Shown here one piece after another: positions 7,927 through 18,300 of a DNA stretch of 50,936 nucleotides. Source of the stretch: a virus. Both the position numbers and the translations under genes were made by a program. Location: IMG/VR virus record IMGVR_UViG_3300023281_000640, positions 1 through 50,936 of that record. One strand, written 5' to 3'. How positions within the stretch are numbered: the stretch's first letter is position 1; the number at the start of each line of letters is the position of its first letter. The notes beneath the pieces are model-generated. The model searched no databases. It was not told the origin of the DNA and saw only the letters and a program-made list of their open reading frames with translations.

Positions 7927-8871
7927 ATGGGTGTATCACAAAAATATAGAACATTTAGTCAACTAATGGAAGACGTATCTATTGATTTTTCTAACTATGC
8001 GTTAGAAGGAATGATAGAACCTGCACAATTAATTAAAGTTGCACAAAGAGTAAATTATGATTTAGGTTTACGTATACACAGAACTAAAGAAGTTATTATA
8101 GATATAGAACATGGCAGAGGTCAATTACCTTCTGACTTTCAATATCTAAATTATGCATTTAGATGTGGCTCATATACAGTAAACAATTCTATGCCATCAG
8201 GTACACATGTAGAAACATATAATGATGTACCTTATGTACCAGCACCAAGTGATGCTGTACCATGTGAAGATGGAGAAGCTTGTAAGGACGTATGTGTAGT
8301 TAAGACATGCAATGATAAGAATCAGTATCAATTAGTACAAAGAGTGGGTGGTGGTCAATTTAGAACATTTACAGACTGGACTGAACTAAGAATAAAAAAC
8401 GTTAATGATAAAGTTTGTTATTGTCCTAGTCTGGGAGCACAAGCAATAGATATAGCAGAAATTAAAGATGGTTTTTTAATTACAACTTTCCGTACAGGTA
8501 AAGTCTATTTAAGTTTTCAAGGAGCAATGGAAAATGCCGAAGGAGATTTGCTAGTATTAGATCAACCATATTGTAATGAATATTATGAGTATGCAATAAA
8601 ACAAAGAATATTAGAAAATATGGTTTGGAATGGTGAAAATGTATCACAGCAATTAGGTTTAGTAGAAACTAGATTGAGAGCAGCAAGAAATAATGCACTT
8701 AGTTTTGTCAATACACCTGACTTCCAAGAGATGAGAAAAGTATGGACAATGAATAGAAGAGCACAATATCATAATTATTATAATATGTTTTTAAGTTATG
8801 CTCCTGCAAATCCAAGAGTTATAACAGCACCGTCTGTTTCAGGATCATCAGCGTCATGTCCAACTTGTTAA
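7927..8871 (+). CDS. tail-stabilisation/neck ring protein (crAss-like)
   Basis: The 314-residue protein carries MEDVSIDFSNYALEGMIEP and the phrase HGRGQLPSDFQYLNYAFRCG, a pattern I recognise from crAss-like structural proteins just before the muzzle gene. The N-terminal helices and the C-terminal helical part (YYEYAIKQRILENMVWNGEN) resemble the P22 gp4-like connector fold. A Cys-rich loop (CEDGEACKDVCVVKTC, about residues 117-132) interrupts it and could be stabilised by disulfides or metal. It is 14 bases upstream of the muzzle-like gene with which it probably interacts. Confidence 0.72.
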   Translation: MGVSQKYRTFSQLMEDVSIDFSNYALEGMIEPAQLIKVAQRVNYDLGLRIHRTKEVIIDIEHGRGQLPSDFQYLNYAFRCGSYTVNNSMPSGTHVETYNDVPYVPAPSDAVPCEDGEACKDVCVVKTCNDKNQYQLVQRVGGGQFRTFTDWTELRIKNVNDKVCYCPSLGAQAIDIAEIKDGFLITTFRTGKVYLSFQGAMENAEGDLLVLDQPYCNEYYEYAIKQRILENMVWNGENVSQQLGLVETRLRAARNNALSFVNTPDFQEMRKVWTMNRRAQYHNYYNMFLSYAPANPRVITAPSVSGSSASCPTC

Positions 8872-8885
8872 AGAAGTAATATATT

Positions 8886-11800
8886 ATGGCAAAAAAGGAA
8901 TCTTCTTCTCCACGTGCATCTGCACAAGGAACATCTTCAGTAAATACAAATTCATTTACTAAAGGTATGAATAAAGATGTTGCTCCTTCTTTTGAAGGTA
9001 GGGAATCATGGTGGCATGCACGTAATGCAGCAAATAATTCTGAAGATGGGGATTTAGGAATGATAGGTAATGAGCCATCAAATTTAATGTGCGGTGTCAT
9101 ACCTTATACAGTTATAGGTGCAATACATAGATATGGAGATGAATGGGTTATTTATTCTACAGATGATATAAACTCTGAGATAGGTACATTTGATGATAGT
9201 GAATGTACATACACAACATTAGTAAATGATCAGTGTTTAAACTTCAACAAAAAGTTTTTAATTACCGGAGCTGCAAAAGAAAATTTTGATTGTACATGGC
9301 AAGTATATTGGGATGATGGTAACAACCCATCAAGAACATTAAATATAGATAAAATCCCATGGAATCAAATACAAGTTACAGGTCCAGATATTGATGGTTC
9401 TGATTGTGTTGAGTATGAAGATGTTATTCCTAGAACACTAAATTGTGAAAAAATAAGATTGGCCCCATTAGTTGATACACCTTGTATTAATTTATCTCAG
9501 TCAGTTGATTCAGGTATGATTTCTAATGGATCTTATCAAGCATTTATAGCTTATACAGAAAATGAGCAAAAGGTAGGAGATTACATAGGTATTTCAAACA
9601 TCCAAACAATATTTGATCATTTAGGTACTAGTGGATCATTAGATATTGAAGTTTCCAATTTAGATGAAAAATATGAATACTATGAGTTAGTAATACTTAG
9701 AAGAAATCAAGGTCAAACATCTGCCAAGAAAATAGGATTATATAGTACACAACAAAAGAAAATTAACATTGATTATATTGATGAGGCACTTCCTCCTGTA
9801 GACTTAATTCAAATACCTTTGATGAGTCCTGCTTATGAAAAGTCTGAATCAATGTTTGTTGTAAATGACTGGCTTATAAGACAAGGACCTGTTGAACAAT
9901 TTGATTTTAACTATCAACCACTGGCAAATAATATAAAGGTAGAATGGGTAACTAATTCTTTACCTTCTAACTATTATCACAAGGGAGGAAATAAATATAA
10001 TTTTTTGCGTGATGAGCAGTATGCTTTTTTTATAAGATGGATATATAATACAGGAGAAAGATCTTCTTCATATCATATACCTGGTAGGGCTCCAGAGATG
10101 TATAATGTTGTAACTAGACAAATTACAAATGTACCTGGTCCTAATGTTTATAATGAAGATCAACTTTTTAATGGAGCTAATGTATTAAATACAATAGATG
10201 GAGAAAAACTATTTAAAGTTTATAATACAGCATCTGTTGAAAGTACTGCTGTCTCACAGTTACCTGATGGATCTACAATAACATCTAGAGGTAATATGGG
10301 TTATTGGGAATCAACAGAAAGATATCCAAATGAACCAGACATATGGGGTGATTTATGTGGTAAGTATATAAGACATCATAAAATGCCAACCGAAGAAGTT
10401 GGACCTACTGTTGCGTTATCAAATACTGGAATAGATTTAATAAACATTTTAGGAGTTCAATTTAATAACATTGAAAGACCTAAATATAATGATGGTACAT
10501 ATATACCAAATGTAGTAGGTTATGAGATTCTAAGAGGCTCAAGACTAGGAGCTAAATCTATATTAGGAAAGGGCTTGTTTAGAAACATGAGAGAATATAA
10601 AGTGCCTAATCCAGAAGATTTAATAGGTGGCACAGATGTTCAAGGTTTATATCCTAATCATCCTTATAATGATTTAAGACCTGATGTATATTTTCAAGAT
10701 GGTGCTAATGAAAAACTAACTGAAGGATGTAATGACTTTGGAGAATCTATAGGTGATTATAAAGCTTTAACTGGATATTCAAAATCAGTTTTTACATTCT
10801 CATCTCCTGACTTAATGTTTAAGCAGCCTTTCTTAAATGCATATGAGACACGTTTATATGGTCAATTATCAGGAAGATCATCAGGGTACTTTATACCATC
10901 AGAAGATCATCCTCAACAAAAAATAATAAGAGGGATTGCTGCATTTGCGTCAGCTATAATTGGATTTGGTTATGCCTTGTATCAGTTAAGAGGTACTACT
11001 GGTAGAAATGCTACAAGTAATAGTTCTAATTTATCTAGTGTTACACAAGAAGCAATTGACGGTAAAGCACAAAGAGGAGGTGGTGGATCTGTTATTTTAA
11101 CAGTACCACCCGGTGTTGCTTCAGTAAACTTAAATGGTAGAACTGGTGGAGAAATCTCTGGTATGCAACAACCATGGGATGAGAGATTTGATGATTACAT
11201 TGATGCTGCAAGAGATCAAGCTGTTGAATCAGCTGAAGCTGGAGGAGGAAATGAAAATATAGCAGGAGTAGATTTTGACTCTGACTCTACAAACTTACTT
11301 GATACATTAGCAGGGATAGGTGACTTATATACTGGTGGTACATTTACAGCTAATGCAGAGAAATACAATGCTGAAAAAAATGCAGAAGATGGTGCAATTC
11401 CCGGAATTCAATCGGGTAAGGTAGAAAAGACACGTAGTAATGATACTAATGTATCAAACTTACCTCACTTTCTTAAAGTTGTTACAAATGTATTAAGTAC
11501 ACAAACAAATATTGCTATTGCAGGTAATGAGATTATTGATGCGTTTTATAATTCTACTGATTACAGAGACTACATGTGGAAATATAATTCTGATGGTCAG
11601 TTTACAGATTTTACACCAATTAACAATGATTTATGGAGAATTAAAAATGAAGACTCTAATTATTTAGGATCATCATTTCAAACATTTGATAGTGGAAAAT
11701 ATAAAATAAACAATTTATTTAGACCAACAACTGTAGCAGTATCACTAAGTGAAGAAATTGAAGACCCGACTGTTGAAGATAATTCAAGATTTGTAGTAGG

Positions 11801-14800
11801 TGGTTCTATTAATGCTAATGGTCAACCCAATATTCATAGTGATGGTTATTTTCTATCACCAGGAAAAGATAATCCACGTAGTTCAAATATATCAGCACAC
11901 TATGGTGCATTAAAATTTAATTTTGATAATCAATATGGACAGCTTTCAGGTATTAAACAAATACCTATGAGAGGCTGTGTTGAACTATTAGATCCAGAAA
12001 AGCCATTAGGTTATTTATATTCATCAGCACCTAGTTTTGCTGGTGATACGTTTGTTGGAAGATACACAGAAAAAACTATAATGCCTATTTTTACTAGGTA
12101 CTTACTTGGAGAACCAGATGGCTTTACATTTGATTATGCTTTGTATGTAAATATACCGTACCCAAGATATTGGATGAACTCACAAAGATTTGATATAACT
12201 AATTTAGCTAGGGCAATATCAAGTTTAGGTCTTACAGGTATTTTTGGTGGTTGGGATGATATAGTTCCAAATGATTTATATTATTTAGATAGAGGAGAAA
12301 ACTCTTGTGGTAGTGCATTTAGTGCTTCAACATGGAATGGTAGTGATCCCAATGGATTCTTTGAAATGAGATATGCATATGGTTATACACATACTAATGG
12401 TATATTAGACTTTTATGTTGAATCAGATATAAATTTAGCACACAGAGATTGGGAAGATGAACCACAAAAAAGAATATATGAGCCTTATGATTACAATGAT
12501 GTAGATGCATTATTTCATGCAAGGATTGAAAAGGCAGATAACTTTTATAAATATGATGAGTCATTAAGCCCTAGTAAGTTTCCTACACAAATGACATCTT
12601 TTGGTCTAGTTCAACCTTTAGATTATGATCCAATAACTGCAGAGGAATGTTTTGTAAATTATCCAAAAAGATTAATCTACTCATTACAAGCACAAGAAGA
12701 ATCTAAGAAAGATTTTTGGAGAGTCTTTTTACAAAACAATTATAAAGACTTTAAAAATGATGTTAGTGTAATAAAACCAATAAATAAAAGTGGAGCACTA
12801 ATATTCTTTCCTCACTTATCACCTCAAATGTTTCAGGGTCTTGATACCTTAAGAACACAGTTAGATACTAAACTTACTATAGGTGACGGAGGATTGTTTA
12901 GTCAACCATTTCAAAATGTTGCTAATGCAGATTTATCAAATGAATATGGTTCATCAGAAAGTTTAAGGGGAGTTATAAATACTCCTTTAGGTTTGTTTTT
13001 TATATCTCAGGCTCAAGGTAAAATATTTCAGTATGGGGGTAAAGGTTTAGATCCTATTTCTAATAATGGAATGAAATGGTGGTTTGCAAAATACCTACCT
13101 TCTAGATTTGTAAAACAGTTTCCAGAATCTGAGAATTCTGTTTGGTCAGATAATCCTGTTGCAGGAGTTGGGTGTCATGTCATTTATGATTCAGTAGATG
13201 ATATAGTATACTTTATGAAAAAGGATTATCAACTTAAATCACAATATATAGCAAGAGCTGAATTTACTGATAGCATAACTAAACCAATTAGTATTACTTT
13301 AGGTGGTAGTAGTATTCCTGTTGATATAGGAGATCCAATATATTTTGATGACTGTTCATGGACTGTTAGTTATGATCCAAAAGCAAAAGCATGGATATCA
13401 TTCCATGATTGGCATCCAGGGTTAGCATTGCCTAGTATTAATCATTTCTTTACAACTAATCAGTATGAAGATTTAAACAATCCATCCTGTCCTCCTGGAT
13501 ATACATTTAACCCAGTAAATGGTTTATGTGAAATAAGTATAAATGAAGTAGAAGATTCTGAAGTAACTGTTACTAATATAGCAGCTGATATTACAGGTGG
13601 AGCAACGAATTGTTTGTTAGATATTGTTATTGCAATGGATGTATCTGGAAGTACTACACTTGCTGGACCGCCTCAATATACTCCTATGGTATTTGATGCT
13701 GCTGGAAATTTAGTTCCTGGTACAGGAGTTATGGGAGATACACAGAACTCAACAGCACAATTACGTTGGTTGGATGTATTTATGAACAGTACAGATGTAA
13801 CTGATGCTTTAGCTGCAGGAACAATGCAAATAGGTACTACAATGTGGGCAGATAATAGCAATCAATTATTTCAGGGTGGTTTGAGTATGAATTCTAATGC
13901 AACAGGTGTATCATTGTGTAATCTATATACTGCAAATTGGCCAGCTAATGGAGGTACTAATCCACAGAACGGTATTTTTGGTACTGGTGGAATCAATAGT
14001 CCTTTAACAGGTAATGGCGGATTAGCATTGCTAAATAATAAGTCTGCATCAAGTTTTAGTGCACAATATCCTGCCAGGACACAAGACCCTAGTTTTAGAC
14101 AAATATTAATTGTTGTTACAGATGGTACTGCAGCAAATGCGGGAGGTCTTCCTAACAGTACAGCAAATGGTGTACCTCAGTATCAAGATCCTGCTGTAGG
14201 TTCTGCAGGCAGACCTAACCCTAATACAGGTAATTGGGCAGCCGGATCAAATCAATCAGCAGACATAGATTTACAAGATGATCATAAACAACAAATATTT
14301 GCTGTTTATTGTGGGGCTACTAACCCAGTTCCTAATGTAACTGCTTTATTAAATGGTATTAGTAATTCAACATATGATGTTCCTAATTCTTTACCAGGTC
14401 CAAATCAATATACAATGGCTGCTAATAATAATCAATCATTATTAGATTCAGCAAGTGAAATAGCCGGTGATGTTTGTTCTGTGCCTTTTGCATGTGAATG
14501 TCCTACAGGTTATACACTAGTTTATCCTGACCCAAGTACATCAACATATAGTTCATCTACTGGTACATGTAGTGATGATCCAGTCTTATCACCTATCTGT
14601 AGAAAGGTAGAATGTGAATGCCCGCCTATTACAGTACCGGGTACTGTTGTAACAGAACTAGGAACATGTCCAGATAGTGCACCATTAATTTATCAAATTG
14701 GTGATCCTAACTTTATACAACCAGATCCAGCTAGATGTAACTATTTTTATTATATAAGTACACAAGCTAATTATGTATATGGAGGTATTTGGAGACACAA

Positions 14801-15398
14801 TGTACGTTGTGATTCATTTGCTAATTTTTATAATGTAGATTATCCTTGGGAAATAGATCTAATATCTAATACAGGTCAATCAGTAAATACAATTAGAAGT
14901 TTTGAATATCAACTTGAAACATATGTTTATAAAGGAGATCCTCAATATAATATGTGTGGAGGTGATAAATGGGAAGATTTAGATTTTAATTTTGATGCAT
15001 CTATTATTTATAACAATGATCAAACATCAGGCTTACTTGAATTAAACCCACAACCAGTTAATAGTCCGTGGGCTAATTTAAATTATCCAATAGTAAATTT
15101 AAATAGTATAGATATATTAGTATCTAAAGTTGAACACAAGTTTAGATTTAATCAATTTTGGGATATTACAAATGATAGGGGAGAGTTTACTAATGTTGAG
15201 CAGTCTATATTTAATACACAACCAAATGGATATGTAAGACCTTTAAATACGCTTAATCTTAATTATCAAAAATCTCCTACTGAACGTAAAAAGTTTAGAC
15301 ATTATTCTAATAACTTAATCTTACGTAGAAATGTATCAGGCAACAGAAAAATGTTATTGAGGTTAAACAATACTAAACTTTTACTATCACAAAGATAA
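8886..15398 (+). CDS. giant muzzle/tail-hub (stabilisation) protein with vWA insertion
   Basis: The 2170-residue protein starts with a Ser/Ala-rich tail and then NTNSFTKGMNKDVAPSFEG, the typical opening of the crAss-like muzzle or stabilisation protein, which relates to P22 gp10-type hubs. The body is beta-rich. A hydrophobic stretch lies near residue 690 (AAFASAIIGFGYALYQL). The segment SWISFHDWHPGLALPSINHFFTT (split over about residues 1500-1522) and the segment GGIWRHNVRCDSFANFYN (about 1964) lie next to each other in relatives as I recall them. Here they are separated by about 445 residues holding a vWA domain (D1585, S1587, S1589; second Asp 1746) between Cys-rich modules. The stop overlaps the next start (TAATG), so translation is probably coupled. 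The protein should gate the portal vertex and carry the distal tail. Confidence 0.8.
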   Translation: MAKKESSSPRASAQGTSSVNTNSFTKGMNKDVAPSFEGRESWWHARNAANNSEDGDLGMIGNEPSNLMCGVIPYTVIGAIHRYGDEWVIYSTDDINSEIGTFDDSECTYTTLVNDQCLNFNKKFLITGAAKENFDCTWQVYWDDGNNPSRTLNIDKIPWNQIQVTGPDIDGSDCVEYEDVIPRTLNCEKIRLAPLVDTPCINLSQSVDSGMISNGSYQAFIAYTENEQKVGDYIGISNIQTIFDHLGTSGSLDIEVSNLDEKYEYYELVILRRNQGQTSAKKIGLYSTQQKKINIDYIDEALPPVDLIQIPLMSPAYEKSESMFVVNDWLIRQGPVEQFDFNYQPLANNIKVEWVTNSLPSNYYHKGGNKYNFLRDEQYAFFIRWIYNTGERSSSYHIPGRAPEMYNVVTRQITNVPGPNVYNEDQLFNGANVLNTIDGEKLFKVYNTASVESTAVSQLPDGSTITSRGNMGYWESTERYPNEPDIWGDLCGKYIRHHKMPTEEVGPTVALSNTGIDLINILGVQFNNIERPKYNDGTYIPNVVGYEILRGSRLGAKSILGKGLFRNMREYKVPNPEDLIGGTDVQGLYPNHPYNDLRPDVYFQDGANEKLTEGCNDFGESIGDYKALTGYSKSVFTFSSPDLMFKQPFLNAYETRLYGQLSGRSSGYFIPSEDHPQQKIIRGIAAFASAIIGFGYALYQLRGTTGRNATSNSSNLSSVTQEAIDGKAQRGGGGSVILTVPPGVASVNLNGRTGGEISGMQQPWDERFDDYIDAARDQAVESAEAGGGNENIAGVDFDSDSTNLLDTLAGIGDLYTGGTFTANAEKYNAEKNAEDGAIPGIQSGKVEKTRSNDTNVSNLPHFLKVVTNVLSTQTNIAIAGNEIIDAFYNSTDYRDYMWKYNSDGQFTDFTPINNDLWRIKNEDSNYLGSSFQTFDSGKYKINNLFRPTTVAVSLSEEIEDPTVEDNSRFVVGGSINANGQPNIHSDGYFLSPGKDNPRSSNISAHYGALKFNFDNQYGQLSGIKQIPMRGCVELLDPEKPLGYLYSSAPSFAGDTFVGRYTEKTIMPIFTRYLLGEPDGFTFDYALYVNIPYPRYWMNSQRFDITNLARAISSLGLTGIFGGWDDIVPNDLYYLDRGENSCGSAFSASTWNGSDPNGFFEMRYAYGYTHTNGILDFYVESDINLAHRDWEDEPQKRIYEPYDYNDVDALFHARIEKADNFYKYDESLSPSKFPTQMTSFGLVQPLDYDPITAEECFVNYPKRLIYSLQAQEESKKDFWRVFLQNNYKDFKNDVSVIKPINKSGALIFFPHLSPQMFQGLDTLRTQLDTKLTIGDGGLFSQPFQNVANADLSNEYGSSESLRGVINTPLGLFFISQAQGKIFQYGGKGLDPISNNGMKWWFAKYLPSRFVKQFPESENSVWSDNPVAGVGCHVIYDSVDDIVYFMKKDYQLKSQYIARAEFTDSITKPISITLGGSSIPVDIGDPIYFDDCSWTVSYDPKAKAWISFHDWHPGLALPSINHFFTTNQYEDLNNPSCPPGYTFNPVNGLCEISINEVEDSEVTVTNIAADITGGATNCLLDIVIAMDVSGSTTLAGPPQYTPMVFDAAGNLVPGTGVMGDTQNSTAQLRWLDVFMNSTDVTDALAAGTMQIGTTMWADNSNQLFQGGLSMNSNATGVSLCNLYTANWPANGGTNPQNGIFGTGGINSPLTGNGGLALLNNKSASSFSAQYPARTQDPSFRQILIVVTDGTAANAGGLPNSTANGVPQYQDPAVGSAGRPNPNTGNWAAGSNQSADIDLQDDHKQQIFAVYCGATNPVPNVTALLNGISNSTYDVPNSLPGPNQYTMAANNNQSLLDSASEIAGDVCSVPFACECPTGYTLVYPDPSTSTYSSSTGTCSDDPVLSPICRKVECECPPITVPGTVVTELGTCPDSAPLIYQIGDPNFIQPDPARCNYFYYISTQANYVYGGIWRHNVRCDSFANFYNVDYPWEIDLISNTGQSVNTIRSFEYQLETYVYKGDPQYNMCGGDKWEDLDFNFDASIIYNNDQTSGLLELNPQPVNSPWANLNYPIVNLNSIDILVSKVEHKFRFNQFWDITNDRGEFTNVEQSIFNTQPNGYVRPLNTLNLNYQKSPTERKKFRHYSNNLILRRNVSGNRKMLLRLNNTKLLLSQR
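13445..14780 (+). other. vWA domain insertion inside muzzle-like protein
   Basis: This part of the gene encodes a module starting with CPPGYTFNPVNGLCE, then a vWA domain with IAMDVSGST (MIDAS DxSxS) and ILIVVTDGT, then CECPTGYTLVYP and further cysteines. The two CP-x-GY modules frame the vWA domain like a duplicated Cys-stabilised linker. The boundaries are approximate and rest on recalled conservation of the flanks. Confidence 0.6.
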
Positions 15399-18300
15399 TG
15401 AGAAATAAAAAAAGCATAGGACTACCGGGTGGACCAAATGAAATAATTGTTGATCCAAAAGGACAATGGAACCATCCAGGAAAAAATACACGTATTGAAA
15501 GTAATCAGATTACTATGCAAGGTGTAGAGCATCCAGTGTGGGCTCAACCCAACGTTGGTACTGGAACAATGATGATGCCTGGTAGTGAACACTATTTTAA
15601 AAATGCAGATTATGTAGATGAGTATCCCATGGCTCAAGATGGTACAGAAGTGGAGGAAAAATCCTTTTGGGGTTTAGTTAAAGAAATGGCCAAAGTTCCT
15701 GGTGCTAACATATCTAACATGTTAGGTATAATGGGAATACCTGCAAATCTTATAGCAGAGGCTACTGAATCAGTTACAGGACTTGGTGATGGTGAATTTA
15801 ATTTTATGGATGCTATGCCAAGCCTTGCAACAGCAGCATCAGATTGGGATGAGATATTTGCATTTACAAACCAAAATGGTACACCTGTAAAAAATGTAGC
15901 TGGATTAGAAGATGCAGAAGGAAACCCATTAGTAGAAAATCCTGTAGGTGCATTTATTACTAACTTAGGAACTGACCCAAGTACTTACGTAGGAGCAGGA
16001 GTAGCTAAGAATATTATAAAAAAAGGTGCTAAAACAATACCCGCTATGGTAAAATCTGCATATAAATATAACCCATTAGCATATAATAATATAGACTCTA
16101 AACTTCCTGAAATTTTACAACTCAATAAAAACAATGAAAAATGGTTAAGACAAGTTGGTAAACCGGCTATTGTTGATGCACAAACAACACGTACTGTTAG
16201 AGAAATAGGAGAGACGATAGATCCTGGAGCATTTGCTTTAAAGCTTGCAGAACTTAAAAATGCACCACTTGGACAATTTAATATGAGTAAAAGATATCCA
16301 GGACCATTTTTTAAAAAGGGGGAAACATTTTTTGATTACAGCAAAAAACCAAAACCCGGTTTAGACGGTTTACGTAATACTAGAGGTAGATCAGGAAGTT
16401 CTGATTATTTAATTGAATTTGATCCATTAGATCCAATAAAATATAAAGGTATGGATTCATATTTTCAACCAGCATATAATCAAGTAATGCAGTTAGATCC
16501 AAAACCATTTAGCAAATGGGTTGGTGATGTAGGTATTATGAAACCTAAGATGAGAGAAGTTGATAACTTTAATTTTTATAAAAAAGATTGGTTAAGGGGT
16601 TATAAACAAACACCTTTAGATGAATTACAATATGGTACAGAAATACCAAATGAAGCTGCATTACCTAAAGCTCAAAATGCAGGAGAAACAGGTAATGCTG
16701 TAGTATTTGTAGAATCACCTACAAGAGATAAATATACATATGATCTTTATGATACTTCAAAGAAAAACTTACCTGCTGAATTATTAAAATTTAAAGAAGA
16801 CTTTAATTTTGGTGAGAATATGCTTCAAGGTCTTTATGGTGATATGTCAAAAGAAAAACTTGATAATAAATATTTAAAGTTTTTAAATGGATTATATAAG
16901 GATTTATATAATCAAGAACGTCAATCTGACATAGATGGTGGAGCTTCGGATCAAATACATGCACAACGAATGCAAGTTTATAAAGTTATTCAAGGTGAAG
17001 AAAAGAAAATTGATCAGAAGTATAAAGAAAAGATTGACCGTTATAGTCAAATGGTAAACCTTGGTCAGGAAAGTTTTAATAATAGTGAGTTGAATCCAAG
17101 GACTATATCAATGGATTCTACGTTTTACAAAGAAGCAGAGAATCTTAAAAAAGTTTATGCAAGACTACATCCAAATTCTAATGTTGATATAGTTCCTATA
17201 TATGATAACCCTGATTTAGTGAGAGATAAAGTTGCTGGGTTAAATCCAAATGATTCAATGTATTTTTTTGGTCATAGTGGAGATAGGTTGGGTGGTATAC
17301 CAAATGAAGAAATAGCAACTATTTTAGCAGGTTCTGAAGCAGAGAATTGTTATTTGGGTACTTGTGGATTGCAGGGCAGAGAATTGCGACCATTTCAAGA
17401 AGCTCTACAAGGAAAGAATTTGCAATATAGACCTGTAGGTTCTTGGTGGGGAGTAAACCCAAGTGGAAGTTCAATAGAAGATGCCATGTGGTCTAGAGTT
17501 ACTGATGAAGGGAAAATGGGGCTTTCAGAAAGAGGTAAAAAGGCAACAGTAGTAAAACCTAAATTAGGAAAAGATTATAATAAAGAACAAGATGGTGGAC
17601 AGCCCACACAACCTAAAACATGGGAAGATACAATTAACTATATTGATCAAGAAAAATTAAAAAGGGCAATTGCTCAGGCAGAAAGTTTGAATGGTAAACT
17701 TATGAAAAATCCTGATTCAACTGCTTCTGGATTGTATGGCCAACGTTTTTCAGAATTGCAAAAAGGTAAACTGTATGATGGTACAAGAGATGAGTTTATA
17801 GCTGATTTAGATGCACAGAATAGAATATTTGGTATTAGACTTAATGAAGGTTTAAAATCAAATAACACTACACCTTTGTTAAAGGATGCATTTGATTTAA
17901 TGAATGAGTATAAACCTCAGATTGAAAACTTTAATTTTTCTTATGAGGATATTATAGCTTTATCAAATTTTTTAGGTAGACAGGGTACAAGAGAATATTT
18001 TGGTAATGTTATTAGAGATGGTAGAACCCTGGAAGATGTTTATCCTACGCTTTATGGTGAAAGTATTAAACAAGCTAATAAGACACCAACTCAATATTTA
18101 GATATAACAAGACCATATTATAAAAAACAATATGGTAATGGTGAAGAAAGATATGTAGTAGCACAAGATAACACTAGAGTTGCTAGACCTAAACTTAATA
18201 TTCCACCTGAATTAAATTTTAAATTAAATACACCATTACAAGACTTTTTAAATACTGCTGACCCAACTAAACTTAATGATAATTATGGAAATGACAGGGT

